From the NCBI RefSeq assembly GCF_001514235.1, contig NZ_KQ948925.1, positions 1-64,000 on the forward strand: DNA of 64,000 bases, read 5' to 3'. The translations under genes and the position numbers were made by a program. Shown one piece after another: positions 7,283 to 16,822 of the stretch. The notes beneath the pieces are model-generated. The model was not told the origin of the DNA and did no database searches. It saw only the letters and a program-made list of their open reading frames with translations. The DNA is from Streptomyces caeruleatus (lineage in GTDB: Bacteria; Actinomycetota; Actinomycetes; Streptomycetales; Streptomycetaceae). How positions within the stretch are numbered: the first letter of the stretch is position 1; every line of letters begins with the position of its first letter.

Positions 7283-10200
7283 CTAGGCCCCCGCGCCGGC
7301 TCCCGCCAGGGCCGGGCTGCCCTCCTCCGGAGGCCTCTGACCGGTACCGGAGGATTCGGGGGCGTCGGCGTCCCGGCGGGCGCCGCTCGGGCGGATTGCC
7401 GGGGAGTCCGACGCGGCCAGACGAGCGGCGAACTGGTGCGCCCCGTAGGCGCCCGCCGGGGGCGGAGAGTCGGTGAAGTGCTCGGCGAGCGAGTCGCGGA
7501 CATGGTCGTCGACCGTGAATCCGCGTGCTGTCAGGTAACGCAGCGAGAGTTCGGCCGCCTCCGCACCGGAGTAGTCGACGAACGGCAGGTACTCGGCGAA
7601 GCAGGCGGCCAGTTCGGAGCCGGCGCGCGCGTTCAGGACCTCCGCCAGCGTCGGGTCCTCCCCGAACAGCACCAGCGCCACCTCGGCGTTGCCGTCCGTG
7701 GCGGCTCGCAGCGAGCTCATCACGGCACTGCGCTCCGACTCCGGGCGGGCCAGGAACGCCTGGTCCAGTTCGAGCAGCAGCAGCCCGCCCGCGGCTTCCT
7801 CGAAAAGGGCGGCGGCGAACGCCCCGGCCTGCTCCCGCCAGCGCGCCGGGAACGCGGACAGCGCCTGCCGATGCACCGCGCCGGTCGCCAGGAGCCCGTG
7901 CTCGGCGAGGCACCGCGCGTACAGCCCGGCCACGGCACTGCGGCCGCTGCCCTGTCTGCCCGCGAACACGACGTTCATCAGCCCGGCGACGGGCTGGCCC
8001 TGCCGGTGCAACTCCGCGAGACCGGCGAGGCGTTCGAGGAGCGAGGTGCGGACCGCCTCCAGTCCGACCAGGTTCGCGAGGCGCCGGCTGCTGCGCGGCT
8101 CCGGGCGCCTGTTGCCCCCGGAGCCGGGTGCGGCGCTCTCCGCTCCGGACGGCTTCTCCACGTCGTCGGCCGACAGACGGGTGAACTCCGAGTCGGCGGT
8201 GGGGGGATTGGCGGCCAGCCGGGATGCCTGACGGTTGATCATCGACTCGAACAGCTGGCGGGCCACGCGTCCGTTGCCGAAGGTAGGGCCCTTCGGGGTG
8301 CGTTCGAAGTACGAGGTGAGCGCGTCCAGCGCGGAGTCGGTGAGCTCGTAGTAGTGCTTGCCGCACAGTCCCCGGACGATCGTCACCAGTTCCTCGACCG
8401 AGTAGTTGGGGAACTCGACGGTGCGGGAGAAGCGTGAGGCCATACCGGGGTTGGAGGACAGGAACTGGTCCATCTGCTCGGAGTAGCCCGCGACGATCAC
8501 CACGATCTCGTCGCGGTGGTCCTCCATCAGCTTCATCAGGGTCTCGACGGCCTCCTGACCGAAGTCGGGTCCACTCCCCTTGGCCTGGCTCGTCAGGGTG
8601 TAGGCCTCGTCGATGAAGAGCACGCCCCCGATCGCCTTGGTGAAGACCTCGGTGGTCTTGATGGCCGTGGCACCGATGTACTGAGCGACGAGGTCGGCGC
8701 GCGCGACCTCCACGATGTGGCCCTTGCTGAGGATGCCGAGTTCGGCGAGGACCGCGCCGTAGAGCCGGGCCACCGTGGTCTTGCCGGTGCCCGGAGGACC
8801 GGCGAAGACAAGGTGCCGGCTCATCGGAGGCATGGGCAGGCCCATCTCCTCCCGGCGCTGGGCCATCTTGTTGAGGTTGATGAGGCCGGTGACCTCCTGC
8901 TTGACGCTCTCCAGCCCGACCAGCGCGTCCAGTTCGGCGAGCGGCCCGGTGCCGGTGTGCTGCGCCGTCTCCGATGTGTCGGGCCCCTCCGAGCGATCCT
9001 CCGGCCGCCTCTTGCTCTTCGGCCCGGACTTGCTCTTCCGGTCGCCGCCGGTCAGGTTGCTGGCCGAGAACAGCGGATTGTCCCGGAGCTGATGGACCTG
9101 CTGGCCGCCGTTGTCGCGCACTTCGCAGTCGCGTACGCGTACGGGCTCCTCGGTGTTGGTGCGTACGCCGTCCCCCGCGTTGTCGAAGATCACGCAGTTG
9201 CTGACCTCGGCACGCGCGCTCGCCTGGATGTTCACACCGTGTCCGCGGGCGCTGTGCACCCGGCACCCGACGGCCGAGACCGATCCACCGCCGGTCACCC
9301 GGATCGCGTCGGTCCCGGAGCCGGCGACCTCGCTGTCCCGCAGGGTGAGCGTCGCGTCCTTGCCGACGAGGACCTCGCAGCCCTGGAGCCGGGCGGACAC
9401 CACCTCCGCCGCACCGCCGTCGGTCAGGGCGAGCCCGGTGCCGCCCGAGGTGCGCACGCGCAGCTCCTGGAAGGTGCCGGTGCTCTTCTCGGCCAGGACC
9501 ACCGCGTTCGCCCGGTCGGTGACGATCTCGCTGTCCCGCAGGGCGACCTTGGCCGCGCCCTCCACCCGCAGCCCGGTGCCCGCGCCCTCGGCCACCCGCA
9601 GGTGCTCCAACTCGGCGGTGGACCCTTCCGTGACGAGCACAGCCGCCTCGGCCGCCTCGCGTACAGCCAGATGTCTGAGGTCGGCGGTGCTTGCGCCGTC
9701 CACGACGACGCCCACCGACGCCTGTGTGATCTCGCAGTTCTCCAGCCGGGGCCGCGACTTCCCGGTGATGCGGAGTGCGGTTCCGCCCGGCGCGGCGAGG
9801 GTGCACGCCTTGAGCTGCGGGCTCGCGCCACCGGCGATGTGCACCGCCTCCGCACCGGCACCGGAGAACCGGCAGCCGGTGAGAGTGATCCGACCCTTGC
9901 CGGTGAGGTACGCGTCCACGCTCGCGCTGTCGGTCACGGTGAGGCCCGACACGGCCGCCGCGCCGTTCTGCTCGACGACCAGCGCCGGCTTGCCGCTCGC
10001 GCTGATCGCCGTGTCCTTGATCTGGACGCCCCCCTGGCCGTTGACGCAGATCCCGTTGCCGCCGGCCTGCTCGATGACGCTGTCCCGGACCGACAGCCGG
10101 CCGCCCTCGGCCACCACGATCGCGGACGAGCGGGCCGCCTTCACGACGGTCTTCTCGACCGTGTTGCCCCCGGCCGAGGTGACCACGATTCCGGCGCCGG

Positions 10201-10603
10201 GTGCCTCGTCGATGCGGCAGTCCCGTGCCGCCAGCGTCCCTTGATGCCACGCCAGGATCGCCGTCCATCCCGCGCCGGTGATCCGGCAGGCGTCGAGTGC
10301 GGCCTCGCCGCGCCGGATCTCGACGGCGGCCGTGTCGTCGTCTCCGCCGGAGATCGTCAGACCGGAGAGCTTCACCGCCTCGGCGTCGATCACGACGGCG
10401 CTTCCCGAATTCACACGGATGAGGACCTCGCTCGTGCCGCTCTCGGCAGCGATGGTCACCAGGCGCGTGATGACCAGAGCCTCCTCGTACGTCCCCCCGG
10501 CCACGGTGATCAGCGCGCCGTCGGCGGCGGCGCGCAGTGCGTCGCCCAGGGACTGGTAGGCACCCGGACGGTCCCGGGAGACCAGCAGGACCTGCCTCGT
10601 CAT
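7283..10603 (-). CDS. Beta-helix/AAA+ fusion protein, EccA-like T7SS component
   Basis: A 1,106-aa cytosolic protein. Residues about 15-510 form a right-handed parallel beta-helix of many PbH1-like turns (repeated I/V-x-G and N-G spacing). Residues about 555-830 are a CbxX/CfqX-type AAA+ domain like EccA, with Walker A GPPGTGKT (602-609) and Walker B VLFIDEA (661-667). Residues about 835-1050 repeat the AAA fold, but the P-loop reads GRQGSGRS and no acidic pair follows LLLLELDQ, so this copy is probably inactive. EccA ATPases act on T7SS substrates or chaperones, usually with a TPR N-terminus; here a beta-helix replaces it. ATG at 10603 overlaps the upstream stop (ATGA), so translation is coupled. 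Confidence 0.85.
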   Translation of the reverse strand: MTRQVLLVSRDRPGAYQSLGDALRAAADGALITVAGGTYEEALVITRLVTIAAESGTSEVLIRVNSGSAVVIDAEAVKLSGLTISGGDDDTAAVEIRRGEAALDACRITGAGWTAILAWHQGTLAARDCRIDEAPGAGIVVTSAGGNTVEKTVVKAARSSAIVVAEGGRLSVRDSVIEQAGGNGICVNGQGGVQIKDTAISASGKPALVVEQNGAAAVSGLTVTDSASVDAYLTGKGRITLTGCRFSGAGAEAVHIAGGASPQLKACTLAAPGGTALRITGKSRPRLENCEITQASVGVVVDGASTADLRHLAVREAAEAAVLVTEGSTAELEHLRVAEGAGTGLRVEGAAKVALRDSEIVTDRANAVVLAEKSTGTFQELRVRTSGGTGLALTDGGAAEVVSARLQGCEVLVGKDATLTLRDSEVAGSGTDAIRVTGGGSVSAVGCRVHSARGHGVNIQASARAEVSNCVIFDNAGDGVRTNTEEPVRVRDCEVRDNGGQQVHQLRDNPLFSASNLTGGDRKSKSGPKSKRRPEDRSEGPDTSETAQHTGTGPLAELDALVGLESVKQEVTGLINLNKMAQRREEMGLPMPPMSRHLVFAGPPGTGKTTVARLYGAVLAELGILSKGHIVEVARADLVAQYIGATAIKTTEVFTKAIGGVLFIDEAYTLTSQAKGSGPDFGQEAVETLMKLMEDHRDEIVVIVAGYSEQMDQFLSSNPGMASRFSRTVEFPNYSVEELVTIVRGLCGKHYYELTDSALDALTSYFERTPKGPTFGNGRVARQLFESMINRQASRLAANPPTADSEFTRLSADDVEKPSGAESAAPGSGGNRRPEPRSSRRLANLVGLEAVRTSLLERLAGLAELHRQGQPVAGLMNVVFAGRQGSGRSAVAGLYARCLAEHGLLATGAVHRQALSAFPARWREQAGAFAAALFEEAAGGLLLLELDQAFLARPESERSAVMSSLRAATDGNAEVALVLFGEDPTLAEVLNARAGSELAACFAEYLPFVDYSGAEAAELSLRYLTARGFTVDDHVRDSLAEHFTDSPPPAGAYGAHQFAARLAASDSPAIRPSGARRDADAPESSGTGQRPPEEGSPALAGAGAGA

Positions 10604-13600
10604 GGCGTCGTTCCCTTTCTGGGTGGTGCGGTGTCGGCGCTGCGCGGCGCTGCGCTGCGGCCTGTCACGATCAGCCCCGGCGGATGGCGAAGTGTGCCGG
10701 CGGCCGCCGCCGGGAGGCGGGTGGCGGGCTTGGCGTCCTGCCATTCCGTTGCGGCCTGCTCAAGCCCTGCCATGGCGATGTCGTCCAGGGGCAGGCGCCG
10801 GAGGTCGACGCTGCCGTCCGCGCCGATCTCCGGACCGGTCAGCTCTCGTAGCAGCACGCGTCGTTCCGCGTCGCGCACCCCGAGCACCTTGAAACTGGTG
10901 CCGGGCAGGTAGAGCACCCGGTCGGGGACGGTTGCGTCCAGCAGGGCGGTACGGCGGGCGGTCATCGACCAGATCAGTACGTCGACATCGCCGGCCAGCT
11001 CCGGATGTGCCGTGGTCAGCGCGGAGCAGAACGCCCACTCGGTGACGAGCCGACGCTTGCCGTACCACTGCCACTCGGCCTCGCTCAGTGTGGTGCGCAG
11101 CAGCGTTGCACCGCGATAGGACGGCAGCCGACGCAGCCCGGATGCCACGCAGCGGGCCAGCGGTACGTGGGGTCCGGTCTTTCCGCTCCGCACCGCGCTG
11201 TCGATCCGGTCGGTGCCCCCGGACAGGTACAGCCGGACCGCGACAAGGTCGGTGACCACGTCCTCGGCGGACTGCCGGGAAGCGCCGCGCAGCCCTGGGG
11301 ACTCGGACAGCACGCGTGCCACGTGGTTCGCGGCGGAGCCGTACTGCTCTTTGAACGTCCTTCGCAACCAGCTCCGTTCCTGCTCGATTCCGCGCTCCGG
11401 GGGTGCGGCGCAGGCTTCGGGGCCGGGGACGGGTTGCACCCGCACCGCCGACTGCTGGGCCCTGGGCTGCTGCGCCGCAGTGGGAGTCGGCGCGGGAGTT
11501 GGTGTTCCGGATGGTTCGGGGGCCCGGGAGAGACCTTGCGCGCCCGAGGGGCCGGAGGCAGCGGGCACAACCGGCGTTCCCGGAGGACCGGAGGAATGCG
11601 CCGCGGGGGACGCGGAGTCCAGCACCGGAGCCGGCACGGGAGCAGGCACGGGAGTGGGCACGGACGGCGTGGGCGGAGCCGGCAGCGCGGTCGTCCGCGG
11701 CGCCGGGCCTGTCCGGATCTCCAGATCCATGGCTTCGGCACCTGCGGCCGAGGCGTCGCTCGGTTCGACAGGTCCGGTCTCGACAGGCGGGGCGGACTCC
11801 AGTCGAAGGGATCGCGGGCGCATCGGAGCCGGGGGCGGCGTCAGCTGTGCTTCCTCGGTGTCTGGCCCCGTGGGACCAGCGGACACGGCCGGCGTGGCCG
11901 CGGTCCCGGGGGTGAGGGACACCGGCTCAGGCTCCGCCGACTCGGCCGCGGGGACGATCCGGCCCGTCTCAGCCTCCGGCACCGGTCCCTCATGCCCCGA
12001 CTCCCCTGCAGGCCCCGGTATTTCGACCACGGGAACGGGCTCGCCGGCCACGGAACCCGGGGCAGGCCCAGGCACCCCTGATCCGGATCCGGGGTGCCCC
12101 GGCGCGGGGGTCGGCACTGCGGCCCCGGGCGCAGGTTCGCCGGCCGCAGAGCCCGGTGCAGGCTCCGCAGGAGCGACCACGGGCCCAGGGCCGTGCGTCA
12201 CAGGACCCGGGACAGGCCCCGAGACACCCGCCACAGGGACGGACCCGTCCCCTGCAGAACCCGAAACGCCGACAGCGGACCCGCCATCATCCGCAACGGA
12301 CTCCGGCGTGGACCGCCGCCTCTCGAACGCCGGCGCGCGCTCACCCACCGCAGGCCCCGCAACACCGGTCGCGGGATCCGGAACATCGACCACCGGCCCT
12401 GGACCGCCCGCCGCGGGCCCGGCCACCTCGGCAGCAGGCCCACGCTCGTCCCTCGCAGGCACCAACCCGGGCTCCGTGACCCCGGCTTCTCTCCCGCTGT
12501 GTCCGGCGGTCCCGCTCTGTCCGGTTGCAGGCACCGACGCCCCAGCCGCAGCCCCGGGCTCATCCTCCACGGACACCGGTGCCGGGCCCGGTACCGACGT
12601 GGGCTCATGAGCTCCGGGCGGGTGCGGGGCACCGACGCGGGAAAGGTTCCCGGTTGTTTCCTTCGGAGCGGGCAGCACACGGCATGCCGCGGCAAGCTCG
12701 GGACCGAGCCTCTGCCGTACCTCTTCGGCCAGCGACCGCATCCGCTCGGCGGACTCCGACGTGCCCGCGTCGAAGTGGATGACCAAACCGGTCCGGTCGG
12801 GCGGGACGTGGTAGACGGCCGTGACGTCGACCGGGACCGTGGGTGGCCGCAGCCACAGACCGCTCTGGGTCACCTCCAGCACGGCGTCGGGCGCGTATTC
12901 GTACACGCCGGGCAGGACCTCCGGCAGACCGTCCACCGGCGGACGAAGGCCGAGCAACGCGGGCGGCGCCAGCTCCACGGAGCCGTTCGCGCCGGCCTGC
13001 CGGTAGACGAGCTCACGCACGAAGGTCGTCGGGCCCGGTGTGCCGTCCTCTCCGAGCACGCGCGTCAGCGTGCCGTCCGTGCCCGGATCACCGACCGTCG
13101 GCAACCCGGCGTAGAGGGTGACCTCGTGGCCGAGCCGGTCGGCCAGTATCTGACCGAGCGCCTTGTCCTCCGGCGCACCCACCGGCCCGTACGGCACGAA
13201 GCGCACCAGAGGGCGGGCATCCGGCGCGACGCATCCCCAGAACCGTTCGATTTCCGCCAGCGGCAGATCCGGCCCGGGGCAGCCGAGCACCACGGTGAGG
13301 CGATCGGTCTGGCAGCGCAGGAAGGCTGCCAGTCTCCTGCGATGGACGTCCAGCTCGTTCGCCGGCTGGTCCGTCCGTCGGATCCAGACGCCGGCGGGAA
13401 GGGGTTCGGCCGTGCCGACGACACTGGTGGCGAAGGAGCGCTGCGGCACCGCGTGGTCCCAGTCCGGCGCGGGAAAGCGCCGCGAGACCCGGGGCGCCGG
13501 TCTGTGCGGTGCGAGCCGCGTCCAGACGGACGATCGGCGGGGGCGGAAGCCCAGCCATCCGGAGCCGCCGTCCTCCGGTACGAAGAGGACGCCCCCGGCG

Positions 13601-13950
13601 GCGGGGAGCACCCTGCCGTCCGGGGTGAGCACTGTCCGGTCGAGCCGGTCGGCCAGTAGCTGACCGACCGTCATGGCGGTCTCGCGGCTGCTCGGCCGGC
13701 CGATCACCACCCGGAACGAACGCCCTCTGCGCTGGAGCAGTCCGGCGACCGACTCCCAGTCCTCGGTCGGCGGATCCGCCGGGAGGTCGACGACGACCAG
13801 GGTGTGTTCGGGGTCCTTGGCCAGCCCGGCGACGAAGGCACGCACCCGCGGGTCGATCTCCCCCTCGGGATGGACGAGGAGCGCACCGCCGATGTCCTGG
13901 CACTCCAACCGCGCACGGCTTGCACTGCGCGGACCGCTCTCGGATTGCAC
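10600..13950 (-). CDS. T7SS-locus protein with degenerate ADP-ribosyltransferase-like C-terminus
   Basis: A 1,116-aa protein starting at GTG 13950 with a GGGAGG box, just after eccB. Residues about 15-130 and 200-330 look like two copies of one alpha/beta domain; each ends in a near-identical turn (GQLLADRL, GQILADRL). Residues about 430-850 are a Pro/Ala/Gly/Glu-rich, probably disordered linker. The end (about 935-1040) follows the ART fold: YRG near 945, then WAFCSAL and VLYLPGTSFKVL. In active R-S-E enzymes an ExE pair precedes the LF/LY-PGT strand; here those positions read P-D-R, so catalysis is doubtful. There is no signal peptide. It could be a scaffold or a retired toxin. The fold call is by eye and moderate. 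Confidence 0.72.
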   Translation of the reverse strand: MQSESGPRSASRARLECQDIGGALLVHPEGEIDPRVRAFVAGLAKDPEHTLVVVDLPADPPTEDWESVAGLLQRRGRSFRVVIGRPSSRETAMTVGQLLADRLDRTVLTPDGRVLPAAGGVLFVPEDGGSGWLGFRPRRSSVWTRLAPHRPAPRVSRRFPAPDWDHAVPQRSFATSVVGTAEPLPAGVWIRRTDQPANELDVHRRRLAAFLRCQTDRLTVVLGCPGPDLPLAEIERFWGCVAPDARPLVRFVPYGPVGAPEDKALGQILADRLGHEVTLYAGLPTVGDPGTDGTLTRVLGEDGTPGPTTFVRELVYRQAGANGSVELAPPALLGLRPPVDGLPEVLPGVYEYAPDAVLEVTQSGLWLRPPTVPVDVTAVYHVPPDRTGLVIHFDAGTSESAERMRSLAEEVRQRLGPELAAACRVLPAPKETTGNLSRVGAPHPPGAHEPTSVPGPAPVSVEDEPGAAAGASVPATGQSGTAGHSGREAGVTEPGLVPARDERGPAAEVAGPAAGGPGPVVDVPDPATGVAGPAVGERAPAFERRRSTPESVADDGGSAVGVSGSAGDGSVPVAGVSGPVPGPVTHGPGPVVAPAEPAPGSAAGEPAPGAAVPTPAPGHPGSGSGVPGPAPGSVAGEPVPVVEIPGPAGESGHEGPVPEAETGRIVPAAESAEPEPVSLTPGTAATPAVSAGPTGPDTEEAQLTPPPAPMRPRSLRLESAPPVETGPVEPSDASAAGAEAMDLEIRTGPAPRTTALPAPPTPSVPTPVPAPVPAPVLDSASPAAHSSGPPGTPVVPAASGPSGAQGLSRAPEPSGTPTPAPTPTAAQQPRAQQSAVRVQPVPGPEACAAPPERGIEQERSWLRRTFKEQYGSAANHVARVLSESPGLRGASRQSAEDVVTDLVAVRLYLSGGTDRIDSAVRSGKTGPHVPLARCVASGLRRLPSYRGATLLRTTLSEAEWQWYGKRRLVTEWAFCSALTTAHPELAGDVDVLIWSMTARRTALLDATVPDRVLYLPGTSFKVLGVRDAERRVLLRELTGPEIGADGSVDLRRLPLDDIAMAGLEQAATEWQDAKPATRLPAAAAGTLRHPPGLIVTGRSAAPRSADTAPPRKGTTP

Positions 13951-13964
13951 TACGTCCCACCTCC

Positions 13965-15317
13965 CTAACCGGCACGTGCCGTGACGGCGGTCTTGGCGGC
14001 GGTGGCGTCCAGCCTCGGACCCGTGGACGCCAGGTCGAGCAACTCCCGCGGGAGCGTGCTCACCTTGGCCTGGCCGTAGCCGAACGCCACGACGGCGTTG
14101 TCACCCAGCGGGTACTTCTTGCCGCTGTCGGTGATCAGGAAGAGCTGCGCCGCGGAGCCGGTGGGGTCGGCGGAGTCGGACGCCTGCGCGGACGGCGCCG
14201 CGGCGAGCACGGCCTTGTTCGGCGGCACATACAGACCGGAGGAGCTCAAGCCGGCCGCGACGGGCTCGGTCACGACCGTGCCCCCCTTGGAGCTTCCGGC
14301 CTTCTGCAGCACGCAGAGCGCTGAGCCTCCCGGTTGGAAAGCGGACCCCGAGAGCACGTCCGGCACAGAGGTCAGCAAGGAGCGGTCCGACGAGACCTGG
14401 GCGGCCGCCACATCGGCCGCGCTCACCTGCTTCGGTGCGGTGGCTCCGGGTACCGCGCTGAGCAGGGCGGACGCCGTGCGGTTGATCGGCGCGAGGCCGT
14501 CGGGCAGCAGCACGTACAGCTCTTGTGCCCCGGCGGCCGTGGCCTCGAACAGCTGCCCCACCCGCGCGGGACTCCCGGCGACGGTGGGGCCCGTGGAGCC
14601 CGCCCCCTTGATGCTCGGGGCGGTCAGCGTCCCGGCGGAGGGCAGTTGAGCCAGCCATGTCGCCGAGGCCCGGAGGGGCTGTTCGGCCACCAGGCCGAGC
14701 GCGACCAGTTCGGCATGGGACCTCAGCCGGGACTTTTGGCCCTGCCAGAGGATGTACCGGGTGTTGTCCGGCCCGGCGAGCAGGACCCGCTGGTTGCGCG
14801 GGACAGGGGTGGTACGGCCCGTCGGGTCGAGGTCCACCAGCGTGCTTCCGCTGCCCGGCGGCAGGCACACCGAACGGTCTCCGGAGACCAGTTCGGCGGC
14901 GGGAGGCACGACATCGGGTGCGCCGAGGATGCCGAGCTGCGGTCCCCGCCGGACGCCGTCCAGGGAGTCGCGTGATACGGAAATGACCTTGCCGCGGCCC
15001 CCCGTGACCAGCAGCGCCGAGGCGTAGTTGGCCATCGGGTACAGCTGCTTGCCGAGGTAGACGTACCGGTTACCGGTCTCCTTCTCCACGATGATCGACC
15101 CGGGACTGCGCCAGGCCGTGCTCGCTCCGGGGCTCATCAGGCCGTATACCGCGAATCCCGCGGCGAGCAGCACGGCCACCAGCGCACCGAACTGCATGCC
15201 GAGATGGCCGCGCCGCATGGGGACTTCGACCGGGCCCGGATCGCCGGCCACCAGTGCTGAAACCAGCCGGCCGACGGCGAACCTGTGTGCCTGGACGTGA
15301 TCGCGTCGATTCTGCAC
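13965..15317 (-). CDS. eccB: T7SS core membrane protein EccB
   Basis: A 450-aa protein. A short cytosolic N-terminus (RDHVQAHRFAVGRLVSALV, typical EccB) is followed by one membrane helix at about residues 40-62. The rest is a large extracytoplasmic part of repeated beta modules (R1-R4 type). EccB forms part of the ESX membrane complex with EccC and EccD. It starts at GTG 15317 with a GAGGAGG box that overlaps the stop of eccD, 10 bp away, so the two are co-translated. Length is close to the family norm of about 480 aa. No subtilisin-like mycosin follows it. Confidence 0.93.
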   Translation of the reverse strand: MQNRRDHVQAHRFAVGRLVSALVAGDPGPVEVPMRRGHLGMQFGALVAVLLAAGFAVYGLMSPGASTAWRSPGSIIVEKETGNRYVYLGKQLYPMANYASALLVTGGRGKVISVSRDSLDGVRRGPQLGILGAPDVVPPAAELVSGDRSVCLPPGSGSTLVDLDPTGRTTPVPRNQRVLLAGPDNTRYILWQGQKSRLRSHAELVALGLVAEQPLRASATWLAQLPSAGTLTAPSIKGAGSTGPTVAGSPARVGQLFEATAAGAQELYVLLPDGLAPINRTASALLSAVPGATAPKQVSAADVAAAQVSSDRSLLTSVPDVLSGSAFQPGGSALCVLQKAGSSKGGTVVTEPVAAGLSSSGLYVPPNKAVLAAAPSAQASDSADPTGSAAQLFLITDSGKKYPLGDNAVVAFGYGQAKVSTLPRELLDLASTGPRLDATAAKTAVTARAG

Positions 15318-15327
15318 CGCCGCCTCC

Positions 15328-16734
15328 TCAACCGGCCAGCGAACGGAAGTACGCGTACACGTTCAGCACCTGCAGCAGCAGCGGGACGAGGGCCAGCGCC
15401 GTGCAGCCCTCAAGAAGCTCGCCGAGACGTCCCCATATCGGCCGTAGCCGTGCACCGGGCAGGCGCCAGGCCCCCGTCAGCAGCAGAGCGGCGGCGGCGA
15501 ACAGCCCGAGCATGAGGGCGGACTGTTCCAGAGGGGTCGCCCCCAGGGCGAGGGACAGCAGCACCAGGATCGCCCCGAGCACGCCGGCGACCACCAGCGC
15601 GATGCGCTGCCACGCGTTGGCCACGCCACGCGCGCGCAGCAGCACCGCCGCGCTGAACACCGCGGTGAACACCCAGCCCGACCAGTTCGGGGACTGCACC
15701 AGCAGCGCGGCGGCCACCGTGAAGACCGCGGCCACGGACAGGAAGAAGACGCTGAGGTAGCCGTCCGCCACCTCGACCCGGCGGGTGACGAGTGCCTCCG
15801 GCAGCGGGTCGATGCCCTGCTGCAGTTCCTCGGTGTTGTGCGGGAGTTCCACGACGCGCAGTCTGGCCACGAACAGCGCGATGCGCGGGGCGACCGGGGA
15901 CACGGCGAACAGGGCCGACGCGAGCACCGCTGCGACCCGTGTGGCGTCCCACCCGAGCACGATCGACAGGAACGATCCGAACTCCACCGTGCCCGCGAGC
16001 ACGAGCAGGCTGCCGAACACCGCGATCGGCACCCTGCCGGTCGCCAGGACGGCGGCGGCCGCCGCCCCGGTGAACGCGGCGGTGACCAGCCCGTCGAGCC
16101 GGCCGGGTGAGAGCAGGCCGGCGGGGCCCGCCGCCGCCGCAAGGCCCGCCAGCGTGGCGAACACGCATGCGCCCAGGCCGGTGACAGTCCCCATGCCCCG
16201 GTCTTCCAGCTTCGTGGTGACCAGAGCGCAGCCGACGACCAGGCCCAGTGCGAGCAGGCCGCAGGTGATCGCGGTCAGCGGACCGGGGCGTGCGGCGAGG
16301 GCCAGGACGACGCCGGACACCAGCACCAGACAGGCCAGGACGAGGCAGAGGATCCGGGTCAGTTCCGGTCGCCAGCGGTTGCCTCGGCTGCTGATCGCGG
16401 TGGCCACTCCGTCGGCCACGTCGTCGAACTGCAGCTGCGCCAGGGGGCTGTCCTTCGGCCGCAGGTACAGAACGTCACCGTCCCGCAGGCCGAGGGTCTC
16501 CGGGGTGCCGTCCAGATCCAGCGGGGCCTCTCCGAGACGTTGCAGCGCCCAGCTGCCGCCGAGGTCGTCCTCGGCCACGGCCCGCCGCACCACGACGGGC
16601 AGGAGGGTACCGATCATGGCGGAGACGGGCACCGCGAGGTCGGTGCGGCCGGATGGCGCGTTGATGGTCAGCCGGCAGACATCGGCGGTTCCCCCGTGCC
16701 CTGCGCGGGACGGGGACGACGCGGCGGTGCTCAT
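15328..16734 (-). CDS. eccD: T7SS core membrane protein EccD
   Basis: A 468-aa protein. Residues about 20-100 match the ubiquitin-like domain of EccD (CRLTINAPSGRTDLAVPV and a later LDGTPETLGLRDGDVLYL). From about residue 140 on there are roughly eleven hydrophobic segments, the family's transmembrane channel domain. In ESX complexes EccD dimers form the membrane vestibule. The ATG at 16734 has an AGGAG box 5 nt upstream and replaces a longer, Arg-rich in-frame extension that lacks coding character. It lies 88 bp after eccC and 10 bp before eccB, inside one transcription unit. Confidence 0.93.
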   Translation of the reverse strand: MSTAASSPSRAGHGGTADVCRLTINAPSGRTDLAVPVSAMIGTLLPVVVRRAVAEDDLGGSWALQRLGEAPLDLDGTPETLGLRDGDVLYLRPKDSPLAQLQFDDVADGVATAISSRGNRWRPELTRILCLVLACLVLVSGVVLALAARPGPLTAITCGLLALGLVVGCALVTTKLEDRGMGTVTGLGACVFATLAGLAAAAGPAGLLSPGRLDGLVTAAFTGAAAAAVLATGRVPIAVFGSLLVLAGTVEFGSFLSIVLGWDATRVAAVLASALFAVSPVAPRIALFVARLRVVELPHNTEELQQGIDPLPEALVTRRVEVADGYLSVFFLSVAAVFTVAAALLVQSPNWSGWVFTAVFSAAVLLRARGVANAWQRIALVVAGVLGAILVLLSLALGATPLEQSALMLGLFAAAALLLTGAWRLPGARLRPIWGRLGELLEGCTALALVPLLLQVLNVYAYFRSLAG

Positions 16735-16822
16735 TGTTCTCCTGCGGTGCGCGGACGGGGAATCGTTGATGCTGTACGCGAGGTCGAAGCGGTGCCCGGG
16801 TGCCGGGTGTCCGTCGCAGTGC

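Noticed and set aside
7227-10268. Minus-strand 1,013-aa Arg/Gly-rich open frame
   Set aside because: It overlaps the EccA-like gene in another frame; the composition is the typical GC-rich shadow and the true frame has Walker motifs.
8516-10912. Plus-strand 798-aa open frame opposite the EccA-like gene
   Set aside because: Antisense shadow without motifs; the minus frame explains the DNA.
11213-12610. Plus-strand 465-aa Pro/Gly/Ala-rich open frame
   Set aside because: Antisense of the Pro/Ala linker of the pseudo-ART protein; low complexity keeps several frames open.
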